Of a stretch of 37,090 bases of DNA, positions 16,621 through 25,212 are shown in pieces. Under the pieces are notes generated by a model. It was given only the letters and a program-made list of their open reading frames with translations. It was not told the DNA's origin and ran no database searches. Both the position numbers and the translations under genes were made by a program. The stretch comes from Thermoguttaceae bacterium. Lineage in GTDB: Bacteria > Planctomycetota > Planctomycetia > Pirellulales > Thermoguttaceae. Numbering within the stretch: position 1 is the stretch's first letter; every line of letters begins with the position of its first letter. The stretch is taken from assembly GCA_017652805.1 (NCBI GenBank), contig JAGCAH010000086.1:1-37090 (forward strand), read 5' to 3'.

Positions 16621-17670
16621 ATGAACCTGGTTGTCTGTTTCCGAGAAACCCCGGTCGATGAAAAGCATATCGCGCGAATCGCCGAAGCGTGGCCGGAAGC
16701 GCGCATCATCAATACCGACCAGAAAGGAATCGCCGAAGCGCTCTTCGACGCCGACTACTTCTGCGGCCACGCCAAGGTTCCGGTTCCGTGGGACGAGATC
16801 GTCGCGAAAGGGCGTCTTCGCTGGGTTCAGTCGTCGGCGGCGGGAATGGACTGGCTCCTCGTCCCCTCGGTGATCGACTCGGATATCACCATCACAACCG
16901 CCTCGGGAGTTCTGGCCGATCAGGTCTCCGAACACGGTCTGGCGCTGACCCTCGCGTGGCATCGGAATCTCCGCTCGTTTATCCTCGATCAGGCGGTCCG
17001 CTCCGAAAACCCCGATTGGCGCAAATTTAAACGGAAGCCGACCCGCGATCTGACCGAAAAGACGGTCGGGATCGTCGGTCTGGGGGGTGTCGGCCGCCGC
17101 TTCTCGGAAGTCGTCCGCCCCTTCGCGCGGAAGATTTACGCCGTCGACCTCTATCCGGAAAACAAGCCCGCCGCGGTCGACGAGCTCTGGCCGGCCGACC
17201 GGCTCGACGACCTTCTGACGGCGTGCGACGTCGTCTTCCTTTCGCTCCCCCTGTGCGAGGCGACCCGCGGGATCTTCGACCGCGCGCGTCTGTCGCGCAT
17301 GAAGAAAGACGCGCTTCTGGTCAACATGGCGCGCGGGCCGCTGGTCGATTCCGACGCCCTGGCCGAACGGATCGCCGCCGGAGATCTGGCCGGCGCGGTA
17401 ATGGACGTGACTTCTCCCGAACCGCTCCCGCCAGACCACCCCCTCTGGAATCTCCCCCAGGTGCTGATCACCCCGCACGTCGGAGGACAGATCCGCTGGC
17501 GGTTCGACGACGTCTGCGACATCTTCTGCGAAAACGTCCGACGCTACCTTGCCGACGAGCCGCTGATCAACCGCCTCTCCCCCGAGGGGAAACGCCTCGG
17601 ATTCCCCCTGCGCAATGGCGAGACCCCGCTCTGGATCGACCTGAAACAGCGGTATTCGACCCGAACCTGA
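16621..17670 (+). CDS. D-isomer-specific 2-hydroxyacid dehydrogenase family protein
   Basis: NAD(P)-dependent oxidoreductase of the D-2-hydroxyacid dehydrogenase family (349 residues). The nucleotide-binding GLGGVG lies at 153-158. The catalytic set is present: Arg238 in NMARGPLVD, Glu267 in SPEPLP and His286 in TPHVGG. The ATG at 16621 is three bases after the galK stop and is served by GGAGG inside the end of galK, so the two genes are co-transcribed. The substrate cannot be read from the sequence; glyoxylate/hydroxypyruvate or a sugar-derived acid are possibilities. Confidence 0.87.
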   Translation: MNLVVCFRETPVDEKHIARIAEAWPEARIINTDQKGIAEALFDADYFCGHAKVPVPWDEIVAKGRLRWVQSSAAGMDWLLVPSVIDSDITITTASGVLADQVSEHGLALTLAWHRNLRSFILDQAVRSENPDWRKFKRKPTRDLTEKTVGIVGLGGVGRRFSEVVRPFARKIYAVDLYPENKPAAVDELWPADRLDDLLTACDVVFLSLPLCEATRGIFDRARLSRMKKDALLVNMARGPLVDSDALAERIAAGDLAGAVMDVTSPEPLPPDHPLWNLPQVLITPHVGGQIRWRFDDVCDIFCENVRRYLADEPLINRLSPEGKRLGFPLRNGETPLWIDLKQRYSTRT

Positions 17671-17715
17671 CCCCTGCGTTCCCTTCCGGTTTTCCGATTC
17701 CGCGCCGCTCGGGAC

Positions 17716-17744
17716 TTGTTTTGCGGCGCGCCCCTTCGTAAAAT
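17716..17744 (+). promoter_or_regulatory. Promoter of the exported hydrolase gene, with its -35 inside a palindrome loop
   Basis: TTGTTT (17716-17721), 17 bases, TAAAAT (17739-17744). The inverted repeat CGCGCCGC (17701-17708)/GCGGCGCG (17723-17730) encloses the -35 in its loop, with its right arm in the spacer. The promoter at 29886-29914 has the same layout. Confidence 0.5.
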
Positions 17745-17828
17745 AAAGAAGCGATTCGAGCAACATTCTTTCGGCGCGCATTCCGCCCGCTCGGCGCGGC
17801 GCGCCCTTTCACGCGTTAGGAGAAAACC

Positions 17829-19832
17829 ATGCGCCAATTCCTCTCTGTTCTTTTCCCCATCCTGGCGGCTGTTCTTTATTGCGGCGTTCCCGCCTCGGCC
17901 GACGACGCCGAAACCGCTGACTCGATCCTCGCCGCCAACGGCTTGGTGAGCGACCCGACGTTCATGGTTCACGAAGAGCTGATCCGACAGATCGACGCCG
18001 CCTCGGCGGCGTGGCGTGAGACGTACGAAAACGTGAAGTCGACCGCCGATATCGAAAATTACCAAGAGGCGCACAAAGCGTATTTCCTGAAAAACCTCGG
18101 CCGTCTCTGGGAAAAGACCCCGCTCAATCCCCAGGTGACCGGCGCGATCAGCCTGCCGGAATACCGGGTCGAAAAGATCGTTCTTGAAACACTGCCGAAC
18201 TTCTACGCCACCGGGACGATGTTCCTGCCGAAAGTCGAAAAGTTCGCGCCCCCCTATCCGGGTCTTTTGATCGTCTGCGGGCACTGGCAAAGCGGAAAAG
18301 CCGCCTACGACCATCAAACGCTCGCCGCGCTGGGCGCGATGAACGGGTTGGCCGTCTTCGTTTTCGACCCGATCGAACAGGGGGAGCGGTTCCAGAACTA
18401 CGACGACGAAGGAAAGATGACCTTTTGGGGAACGGCGGCGCACAATATGCTCGGCACGACCTCGATGCTCCTGGGACGGAACACCGCCACGTTTGAGTTC
18501 TGGGACAATTCCCGCGCGCTCGACTACCTTCAGTCGCGCGACGACGTGATCGCCGACAAACTCGGCGTGGCGGGGAACAGCGGCGGCGGAACACAGACCT
18601 CCTACCTGATGGCGCTCGACGACCGCGTGGCGTGCGCCGCCCCCTGCTGCTTCCTGACCGGGTTCTACGGTTATCTGACCCACACTCTGAACCCGCAGGA
18701 CGCCGAACAGAATGTCTTCGGCCAGGTGGCGTTCGGAATGGATCATCAGGATTACCCGATCATGCGCGCCCCGAAACCGACCCTGATGTGCTGTAAGACA
18801 AACGATTTCTTCTGCACCGACGACACCTGGACCAGTTTCCGGTTCGCCAATCGGATCTACTCGCGCCTCAACGCGCCCGAAAAGCTCTCGATCGTCGAAA
18901 TCGAGGGGGGGCACGGCTATTCCCCCGAAGTCTACAACGCCACGATCCGCTGGATGGTTCGCTGGCTGACCGACCGGACGGAACTGACCTACACGATCCA
19001 TCCCGACGCGATGGTTCCGATCTTCCCGGAAGAGAAACTTAACTCGATCGACGATCCGAAGGGGGTGATGTCCCTTCCCAACGCGCGTACGACGTACGAC
19101 CTGAACCGTGATCTGGCCGAGGAACTGACGGCCGAACGCGCCGAAAAGCTCGCCAATCTTTCGGCGGACGAGTTCGCCGCGCTGGTCCGCAAGACCGCGG
19201 TGATCGCCGAGCCGGACGCGATCGCGCCCGCCGAAGAGATCGCCGACGGGACCGGCTCGGGAGACTTCATCTATAAAACCGCGCCCGGGATTTTCTGCCC
19301 CGTCCGCTCGGCGTTCGCCGACTCGCAGGGGGAAACACTCCGCCTGATCGTCACCTCGCGGGGGCGCGCGGGCGACGAGGTCAAGAACCTGATCGACTCC
19401 CTGGACGCCGCCGACGGTCCGGCCTGCGCGATTGATCTGCGCGGCTGGGGCGAAACCCAGAATATCAGCAAAGAGTATTTCCGCTACGACCATTTCGGCA
19501 CCGACGGGATCGACTTCTACTGCGCCTATCTCCTCGGGAAGAGCTACGTCGGAATGCGCGCCGAAGACCTGATCGCCGCGGCGAAATCGCTCAAGGAGAA
19601 GTTCGGCAATAAGAAGATTGAACTGGTGGCCGACACCGCGTCGGCGGGGATCGTCGCGCTGCACGCCGCGGCCGCCGCGCCCGGCCTTTTCGAAAAGGTC
19701 ACCCTGAGCGAACCGATTCCGACCTGGACCGAACGGGTCAACGCCGCCCCGCAGCCGATCCCGATGACCGACCTGATCCACGGCGTCCTGACCGAGTATG
19801 ACATTGACGACCTCATCCGGTTCACGGAGTAA
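17829..19832 (+). CDS. Exported tandem alpha/beta-hydrolase (acetyl-xylan esterase-like)
   Basis: A 667-residue secreted hydrolase with a Sec signal peptide (likely cut after PASA, residue 24). Domain 1 is an alpha/beta-hydrolase of the dienelactone/acetyl-xylan-esterase type: nucleophile Ser251 in GNSGGGT, probable acid Asp326 in KTNDFF and His362 in GGHGYSPE. Domain 2 (about 480-667) repeats the fold (LRLIVTSRG, AIDLRGWGE, then a nucleophile-elbow position near 600-606). There the sequence reads ADTASAG instead of GxSxG, so it is probably not catalytic. An Ala/Glu/Asp-rich linker with a helical look joins them. It likely removes ester groups from a polysaccharide; substrate unproven. The ATG follows TTAGGAG. 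Confidence 0.78.
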   Translation: MRQFLSVLFPILAAVLYCGVPASADDAETADSILAANGLVSDPTFMVHEELIRQIDAASAAWRETYENVKSTADIENYQEAHKAYFLKNLGRLWEKTPLNPQVTGAISLPEYRVEKIVLETLPNFYATGTMFLPKVEKFAPPYPGLLIVCGHWQSGKAAYDHQTLAALGAMNGLAVFVFDPIEQGERFQNYDDEGKMTFWGTAAHNMLGTTSMLLGRNTATFEFWDNSRALDYLQSRDDVIADKLGVAGNSGGGTQTSYLMALDDRVACAAPCCFLTGFYGYLTHTLNPQDAEQNVFGQVAFGMDHQDYPIMRAPKPTLMCCKTNDFFCTDDTWTSFRFANRIYSRLNAPEKLSIVEIEGGHGYSPEVYNATIRWMVRWLTDRTELTYTIHPDAMVPIFPEEKLNSIDDPKGVMSLPNARTTYDLNRDLAEELTAERAEKLANLSADEFAALVRKTAVIAEPDAIAPAEEIADGTGSGDFIYKTAPGIFCPVRSAFADSQGETLRLIVTSRGRAGDEVKNLIDSLDAADGPACAIDLRGWGETQNISKEYFRYDHFGTDGIDFYCAYLLGKSYVGMRAEDLIAAAKSLKEKFGNKKIELVADTASAGIVALHAAAAAPGLFEKVTLSEPIPTWTERVNAAPQPIPMTDLIHGVLTEYDIDDLIRFTE

Positions 19833-19840
19833 ACCGCCTC

Positions 19841-19892
19841 GGTCACAAAAAAGCGGAATCACCTTTTTGTTGATTCCGCTTTTTTTGTGACC
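19841..19892. terminator. Bidirectional intrinsic terminator between convergent genes
   Basis: A near-perfect inverted repeat: GGTCACAAAAAAGCGGAATCA pairs with its complement ending at 19892, differing by one A/T in the run. The GC core is GCGGAATCA/TGATTCCGC, with A runs on the left and T runs on the right. It therefore ends transcription from both the hydrolase gene (plus) and the HIT gene (minus). Confidence 0.9.
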
Positions 19893-19906
19893 GCCCGTCG
19901 AGCCCG

Positions 19907-20458
19907 TCACCCCTCTTTGGCAATTTCCTCTTTGAGAAGATCCCAGAGGGCGTCCATCGACTGCGGAATCACTTTCAGACTTCCGCACGTTGTAACGTAG
20001 TTGGTGTCGCCGTTCCACCGGGGAATGATATGCCAATGAAGATGGCCGGGGAGTCCCGCCCCGGCGACCCTTCCCAGGTTCAGGCCGACATTGAACCCCT
20101 CGGCGTTCATCGCCTTCTCTAATCGGACGACCCAGCGCGTGACCGTTTCGAGGAGCTCGGCGCGCTCGTCGGGGGTTAAGAGGTCAAGTCGGCCGACATG
20201 GCGCTTCGGGGCGACCAGAAGATGCCCGTTGTTATACGGATAGCGGTTGAAGAGGGTGATGCTCGAGGCAGTCCGTTCGAGAATGTAGCGTTCTCTGTCC
20301 GACGCCGGTTCGGAAACCGCTCCCTGACAGATGAAACATTTCGGATCGCCGCCGGGAAGAATATCTAGAACTTCCTCTTTCGGCTTTTCGGCCCCGCCGA
20401 TGTACGCCATCCGCCACGGAGCCCAGATCACGTCAAGACGATTTTCGCGCTCGTTCAT
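19907..20458 (-). CDS. HIT-family nucleotide hydrolase/transferase (Ap4A phosphorylase-like)
   Basis: A 183-residue HIT protein. The active-site motif HLHWHII (139-145) has all three histidines. The N-terminal WAPWRMAYI (12-20) and a CFIC pair (Cys41, Cys44) match the subgroup described from actinobacteria as diadenosine tetraphosphate phosphorylases; the cysteines may bind zinc. It probably splits dinucleoside polyphosphates in the cytoplasm. Its ATG overlaps the stop of tatA (ATGA at 20455-20458), so it is translated from the tatA message. The exact substrate is inferred by subgroup. Confidence 0.88.
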   Translation of the reverse strand: MNERENRLDVIWAPWRMAYIGGAEKPKEEVLDILPGGDPKCFICQGAVSEPASDRERYILERTASSITLFNRYPYNNGHLLVAPKRHVGRLDLLTPDERAELLETVTRWVVRLEKAMNAEGFNVGLNLGRVAGAGLPGHLHWHIIPRWNGDTNYVTTCGSLKVIPQSMDALWDLLKEEIAKEG

Positions 20459-20661
20459 TCTTCGGAGGAATCGGACTTCTTCGCTTTGTCGTCGGCGTCT
20501 TTCAGCGCGCCTTTGACTTCATTGTCAACATCGTTGACCCCCTTTTTGAACTCAACAACGCTCTTGCCGAGCGAACGCATCACGCTCGGAAGACGGTTGC
20601 CGAACAGAAGCAGGGCGATCAACAGGACAATGATCAGCTGCATAGGGCCGGGTGAAAACAT
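20455..20661 (-). CDS. tatA: Sec-independent protein translocase subunit TatA/TatE
   Basis: A 68-residue small membrane protein of the twin-arginine translocase. It has a short periplasmic N-end, one transmembrane helix (about 6-20, MQLIIVLLIALLLFG), the FGxxxLP hinge (FGNRLPSV, 20-27), an amphipathic helix (RSLGKSVVEFKKG) and an acidic/basic tail. I chose the ATG at 20661, preceded by AAAGG at 8 bases. A longer reading up to 21003 adds about 114 residues of low-quality sequence that crosses the promoter, so I reject it. No tatB or tatC is next to it. It overlaps the HIT gene by four bases. Confidence 0.9.
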   Translation of the reverse strand: MFSPGPMQLIIVLLIALLLFGNRLPSVMRSLGKSVVEFKKGVNDVDNEVKGALKDADDKAKKSDSSEE

Positions 20662-20782
20662 GGCATAAACCTTTCTTATTGCATTTACGGACCCCCGGCG
20701 GGGAGCCCGAAAGTCGAAATCGGGAAAAACGCGTCCGCCCGGAAAGGGCGAAAAAATGCCCCCGGAGAAGAGACACCCCCTA

Positions 20783-20811
20783 ATTCTACACGGAGACCGC
20801 CCGATTGTCAA
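20783..20811 (-). promoter_or_regulatory. Sigma70-like promoter for tatA-HIT
   Basis: On the minus strand TTGACA (20811-20806), 17 bases, TAGAAT (20788-20783). This is the best -35/-10 pair in the window. The start would be near 20776, giving a leader of about 115 bases. Confidence 0.65.
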
Positions 20812-20908
20812 ATACCCCGCGCCGGAAAAAAGGGGGAAAGGGGGGGAATTCGCCCGTTCCCCCGAGTCGGAAAGCGGATATTCCCTCCGGCGGCGGCCCC
20901 CGAATGTA

Positions 20909-20937
20909 TAGAACTCCCCGCATTTTTGTGGTAGAAT
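20909..20937 (+). promoter_or_regulatory. Weak promoter candidate for panC
   Basis: TAGAAT (20932-20937) with a poor -35, TAGAAC (20909-20914), at 17 bases. Supported mainly by the -10 and by its place 68 bases before the start codon. Confidence 0.3.
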
Positions 20938-21005
20938 GTTATCGTTTCGAAAAGGAATTGATTCTACCTGACCCTTTTGGAAAAAACAAGGAGTCCGTCT
21001 CAATC

Positions 21006-21866
21006 ATGACAACCATTAAACCTGAAGTGATAAGCGATCCCCGCGTCCTTTCCGAGCGGCTGGCGGCGCTCCGCCGGGAGGGGAAAACGATCGGCCTGGT
21101 TCCGACGATGGGTGCTCTGCACGAAGGGCACCTGAGTCTGGTTCGTCAGAGCAAAAGCCTCTGCGACGTCACGGTCGTCTCGATCTTCGTCAATCCGACC
21201 CAGTTCGCCCCGGGCGAAGATTACGAAAAGTACCCCCGCGTTCTGGACGCCGACCTGGCCAGGCTCGACTCGGTCGGCGGGGTCGAGTTCGTTCTGGCCC
21301 CCGCGCCGAAAGACATGTACCCCGAAGGGTTCGATGCGCACGTCCATATCGGGGGGGTGACCCGGCGGCTCGAAGGAGAGTTCCGCCCCACCCATTTCGA
21401 CGGCGTGGCGGTGGTCGTTCTGAAACTCTTCAACATCAGCGGCGCCGATATCGCCTTCTTCGGTCAGAAAGATTATCAGCAGGCGGCGGTCATTCAAAAG
21501 ATGGTCCGCGACCTGAACCTGTCGGTCAAAATCCGCGTCTGCCCCATCGTTCGCGAGGAGGACGGTCTGGCGATGAGCAGCCGGAACAAGTACCTCTCTC
21601 CCGGTGAGCGAAAAGAGGCGCCGGTGCTCAAACGCGCACTCGACCTGGCGCGGAAGATGATCGCCGACGGGGCAACCGATCCCGCTCAGGTCAAACACGA
21701 AATGCGCACGCTGATCGGCTCGGCGCCGTCGGCGGCGATCGACTACATTTCGATCGCCGACCCCGACACGCTCGACGAACTCGACCGCATCGACGGAAAG
21801 GCGGTGGTTCTGCTGGCGGTGAAGATCGGCGCGACGCGCCTGATCGACAACATGATTGTACCGTAA
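21006..21866 (+). CDS. panC: Pantothenate synthetase
   Basis: Joins pantoate and beta-alanine with ATP to make pantothenate (coenzyme A pathway, cytoplasm). Its 286 residues match the family length. The nucleotidyltransferase HEGH (39-42) follows PTMGAL; FVNPTQF (61-67), FGQKDYQQ (152-159) and the DGLAMSSRN loop (186-194) are all present. I chose the ATG at 21006 because homology begins there (TIKPEV); AAGGAG lies 12 bases upstream. The open frame extends 67 codons further upstream, but that stretch is low-complexity and contains promoter sequence. lgt follows after 24 bases. Confidence 0.95.
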   Translation: MTTIKPEVISDPRVLSERLAALRREGKTIGLVPTMGALHEGHLSLVRQSKSLCDVTVVSIFVNPTQFAPGEDYEKYPRVLDADLARLDSVGGVEFVLAPAPKDMYPEGFDAHVHIGGVTRRLEGEFRPTHFDGVAVVVLKLFNISGADIAFFGQKDYQQAAVIQKMVRDLNLSVKIRVCPIVREEDGLAMSSRNKYLSPGERKEAPVLKRALDLARKMIADGATDPAQVKHEMRTLIGSAPSAAIDYISIADPDTLDELDRIDGKAVVLLAVKIGATRLIDNMIVP

Positions 21867-21890
21867 ACCTGTAATACGGAGATTCCCGTT

Positions 21891-23447
21891 ATGCGGCAGA
21901 CCCTCTTTTTCATTCCGACCGAACTTTTCGGCGTTCCCCTCTTCGGGGTCGGGATCCTCTTCTGGCTGGTCGTCGTTTACTTTTTGTGGCGTATCGTCCG
22001 AAACATGCTGACCGAGCGGAATACCGGCGAACTGGTCAGCGATATTCTGATCGGCGCGGTCGCCCTTGCCATCGTCGTGTGGATCGCCCCGTCGCTCAAT
22101 TTCGGACGGGGACTGCCGATACGCGGGTACGGCGTCTTTCTGATGCTCGGAATCGTGGTCGCCTCCCTTTTCACAATTCACCGCGCGAAGAAAAAATGGA
22201 ATATTCCCCCCGAGCTGATCGTCTCGATCATCCTGGTCGAGGTGGTCTCGGGAATCATCGGCGCGCGCATCTTCTATGTGGCGGAATACTGGCAGTCGTT
22301 CGTTGTGCATGATCCCGGCCGGGCGGTCGATCTCGGCGCAACGATCCGCGGAATTCTGAATTTAACACAGGGAGGGCTCGTCGTCTTCGGTTCGATCATC
22401 GGCGGGATCGTAACGACCCTCGTCTATCTTCGGATAAAAAAACTGCCCCTCCTGGCGACGATGGACATCTTCTCGCCCGCGCTGATGATCGGAATCGCGA
22501 TCGGGCGGCTCGGCTGTTTCATGAACGGCTGCTGTTTCGGCGCGATCTGCGACGTCACCCCTCCGGGCGTCGTCTTTCCGGTTGCGAGTCCGGCGCACTA
22601 CTACCAGATGGAACACGGTCAGGCGTCCCTCGGCGGGTACAACGTCTTTTTGCCGACCGAGACGCCCGATGAACAGAGCGAAACGCTCTTTCACCTGAAA
22701 AAGAGAGATGAAGGTTTAATGGCGGCCTCCGCCGAGCCGGTGATGGTCGAGTCGGTCGACGCCGACAGCGCTCCCGAAGAGGCCGGACTCCGGCCCGGAA
22801 TGACGATCCTCCGGGTCGGCGCGCTCACCCCGCTCAAGGGGGAACCGACCCCGGATGAGGTCAAAAAGACGGCGATGGTCACGCCGGTCGGCACGCGCGG
22901 TTTTCTGGAATACCTCTACAACACCGGATTTCCGGTCCGCGCGCTCTATTTGGTTCTCGACGTGACCGACCCACCCGGCGCTGAAGAGGAAAACGCCCAG
23001 ACCGACGACAAAGGGGAAAGTGCCGGCGCCGACGCTGAGAAAAACGCCGCGGACAACGCGCCGGAAAAGCCGGACCCGCCGAAACCGCGCCGGCTTGTTT
23101 TCCGGCCCGGTCCGTTCGACGTGCGCGCGGTACACCCCACACAGTTATACAGTTCTGCGCTGGCATTCCTTCTGGCGGCGTTTCTCTGCTTCGCCGATCG
23201 GCTGGTCAGGAAAGACGGGTTCGTCTTTGCGCTGATGCTGATCTGTTATCCGGTCTGCCGATTCCTGATCGAAATGGTTCGAACCGACGAACCCTCGTTT
23301 ATGGGAACGGGGCTTTCGGTCTCGCAGTGCGTCAGTCTCCTGACTCTTCTGGCCGGCGCGGCGCTGATGATCTACTCCCTTTCGCGACACGGCGCCCCCG
23401 CCTTTGAAGGGATGTTCCCCCCGGTCGACGATGAGGCGAAATCGTGA
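21891..23447 (+). CDS. lgt: Prolipoprotein diacylglyceryl transferase with a PDZ-like insertion
   Basis: Inner-membrane enzyme that attaches diacylglycerol to lipoprotein cysteines. Lgt landmarks are present: several membrane helices, RGYGVFLMLG (78-87), GRLGCFMNGCCFG (205-217), HPTQLYSS (415-422) and RFLIEMVRTDE (457-467). At 518 residues it is far longer than the usual 260-300. The extra length lies between GCCFG and HPTQLY, about 232-410. It contains a PDZ-like core (VESVDADSAPEEAGLRPGMT, 286-305) and an acidic Ala/Glu/Asp linker. By the position of flanking motifs the insert should be outside the membrane helices, but the side is not proven. The ATG follows ACGGAG. Its last four bases overlap the next gene. 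Lipoproteins in this window (11009 and 28929 genes) are plausible clients. Confidence 0.92.
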   Translation: MRQTLFFIPTELFGVPLFGVGILFWLVVVYFLWRIVRNMLTERNTGELVSDILIGAVALAIVVWIAPSLNFGRGLPIRGYGVFLMLGIVVASLFTIHRAKKKWNIPPELIVSIILVEVVSGIIGARIFYVAEYWQSFVVHDPGRAVDLGATIRGILNLTQGGLVVFGSIIGGIVTTLVYLRIKKLPLLATMDIFSPALMIGIAIGRLGCFMNGCCFGAICDVTPPGVVFPVASPAHYYQMEHGQASLGGYNVFLPTETPDEQSETLFHLKKRDEGLMAASAEPVMVESVDADSAPEEAGLRPGMTILRVGALTPLKGEPTPDEVKKTAMVTPVGTRGFLEYLYNTGFPVRALYLVLDVTDPPGAEEENAQTDDKGESAGADAEKNAADNAPEKPDPPKPRRLVFRPGPFDVRAVHPTQLYSSALAFLLAAFLCFADRLVRKDGFVFALMLICYPVCRFLIEMVRTDEPSFMGTGLSVSQCVSLLTLLAGAALMIYSLSRHGAPAFEGMFPPVDDEAKS

Positions 23448-25198
23448 GACGGTTTCCCCTCCGGTCCCGGCCGCGCCGATTCCCCCCCCGTCGACGTCAG
23501 GGGATTATCCTCTTCGTCGTCACGGTGGTGATCGCCGCGCTGGCGCTCGGCGGGATGTCCCTCCTGGCGCTGATGCGGGTCGAACTCGAAGCGACGCAGC
23601 ATCGGCTCGACGACCTCGACCTGACGAACACGTCCCGGTCGGCCGCGGCGCTGACCGTCGCGATCAGCGGAATGACCCCCGACGAGCGGGCGCGCCTCGG
23701 GGGAATCTACGACAACCGCGCTCTCTTCTGTAACCGCGTGGTTCTTCCGATGGCCGACGGAGGAACGGGAGCGGCATTTTCGATTCTCTCTCCCCGGCTC
23801 GAAGCCGAAAGAGGGGGCGTCCGATACGGACTTGTCAACGAGTCGACCCGGCTGAACCTGGCCGCGCTCCTCGAATGGGATAAAGAGGCTCCCGGAACGG
23901 CAAAAGAAACGCTGATGCGTCTTCCCGGAATGACCTCGGTGATGGCCGACTCCCTTCTGGACTGGATCGACCTGGACGAGGCGACCCGCCCCGACGGCGC
24001 CGAGGCTTCGTATTACGCGTCGCACCGGCTCACCTATTCCCCCCGCAACGCGATCCCCATCTCGCTCGACGAGATTCTCCTGGTTCGCGGAATCACGCGG
24101 TATCAGATTTACGGAACCGATACCGAGTATAACTATTCCGGCGGCGCGCGCGATCGCTCGACCGCCGCGGCGGCCGAGCGCGAAAGCGGGCCGATCGGCT
24201 CACTCGGCACCTCGGCCGCCAACGCGCGCGGAATGCGCGGCGGGGTCGTCGGCGTCCCGGACGGGGACGTCGACACCGAAGTCACCATTCCCTGGTCGCG
24301 TCTTCTGACCGTCTTCAGCGCCGAGCGGGACGTCGACCCGCAGGGACGGACGAAGATCGACCTGAACGAAAAAGACCTGCGGTTCCTCTACGACGAGCTC
24401 GACGCCGCGCTCGGCCGACAGACCGCCGCGTTTGTGATACTCTGCCGGCAGTACGGGCCGGTCCCCGCCGCCGGCGGGGGAACTCCTGCCGAACCGAAAG
24501 AGGACGCGATCGACTTCGGTCTTCCCGCCCGTTGGACGTTCGAAACCCCGCTCGATATCGCCGGGGTCTTTGTCCGCGCGGGGGGGAAGGTTTACGCCTC
24601 GCCGATTTCGGATCGGCGCGAAAGCGTGACCGCGCTCTTTGAGTTCCTCGACTACGCCTCGGTCGGCCCGTCGGCGGTGATCGCCGGACGCGTCAACGTG
24701 AACGAAGCGCCCCGCGCGGTCCTCGACCTTGTTCCGGGGCTCGACAGCACCGCAGTAACCCGAATCCTCGATTCCCGGCCGACCCCGGGCCGACCCGTTC
24801 CGAAAGCGAACCGCCACGCCGCGTGGCTCTTTGCCGACGGGATCGTCGATCTCGAACAGATGAAGCGCCTTTGGGGAAAACTGACGACCGGCGGCGACGT
24901 CTTTCGCGCGCAGATCGTCTCGTTCTCCGAAACATCGGGAGCCGCCCGCCGTGCCGAAATTGTGGTCGACGCCTCGGTCATCCCGCCGCGGCAGGTTTTC
25001 TACAAAGACCTGACGATGCTCGGACGCGGTTTCTCGGACGACGTTCTCCTCGGCCGGGGAACCGCCGGATCGGGCTTCGCGCCAACCCAAATCGGAACGC
25101 TCCGGCAGGACGCCCTCCCCGCGGGCGCGCCGAACGAGGATTATCGGCTCCCGAGCGACGATCCGTTTCAATCGATTGAGGAACTGACCCCGCGTTAG
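23444..25198 (+). CDS. GspK-like minor pseudopilin
   Basis: A 584-residue protein of the type II secretion GspK type. A basic N-end precedes a prepilin-like cleavage site, RQG|IILFVVTVV (about residue 20), and a hydrophobic helix; the usual Glu at +5 is missing, as known for GspK. The diagnostic block RLNLAALL...ADSLLDWIDLDEATRPDGAE...YY (about 133-190) is clear. A helix-hairpin-helix stretch, GRVNVNEAPRAVLDLVPGL, begins near 414. Start is GTG at 23444, overlapping the lgt stop as GTGA, so translation is coupled. No other gsp genes are in the window. It may cap a pseudopilus encoded elsewhere or act alone; both are inference. Confidence 0.85.
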   Translation: MRRFPLRSRPRRFPPRRRQGIILFVVTVVIAALALGGMSLLALMRVELEATQHRLDDLDLTNTSRSAAALTVAISGMTPDERARLGGIYDNRALFCNRVVLPMADGGTGAAFSILSPRLEAERGGVRYGLVNESTRLNLAALLEWDKEAPGTAKETLMRLPGMTSVMADSLLDWIDLDEATRPDGAEASYYASHRLTYSPRNAIPISLDEILLVRGITRYQIYGTDTEYNYSGGARDRSTAAAAERESGPIGSLGTSAANARGMRGGVVGVPDGDVDTEVTIPWSRLLTVFSAERDVDPQGRTKIDLNEKDLRFLYDELDAALGRQTAAFVILCRQYGPVPAAGGGTPAEPKEDAIDFGLPARWTFETPLDIAGVFVRAGGKVYASPISDRRESVTALFEFLDYASVGPSAVIAGRVNVNEAPRAVLDLVPGLDSTAVTRILDSRPTPGRPVPKANRHAAWLFADGIVDLEQMKRLWGKLTTGGDVFRAQIVSFSETSGAARRAEIVVDASVIPPRQVFYKDLTMLGRGFSDDVLLGRGTAGSGFAPTQIGTLRQDALPAGAPNEDYRLPSDDPFQSIEELTPR

Positions 25199-25212
25199 AA
25201 AGACCAAAAGAG

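Noticed and set aside
17544-20036. 830-codon minus-strand open frame
   Set aside because: It crosses the hydrolase gene, its promoter and the bidirectional terminator, and overlaps the HIT gene in another frame.
20662-21003. N-terminal extension of tatA
   Set aside because: Low-quality sequence covering the TTGACA/TAGAAT promoter; TatA length and the ribosome site favour 20661.
20805-21005. 67-codon N-terminal extension of panC
   Set aside because: PanC homology begins at 21006; the extension is low-complexity.
21000-22310. 436-codon minus-strand open frame across panC and lgt
   Set aside because: It spans two well-supported plus-strand genes and has no domain.
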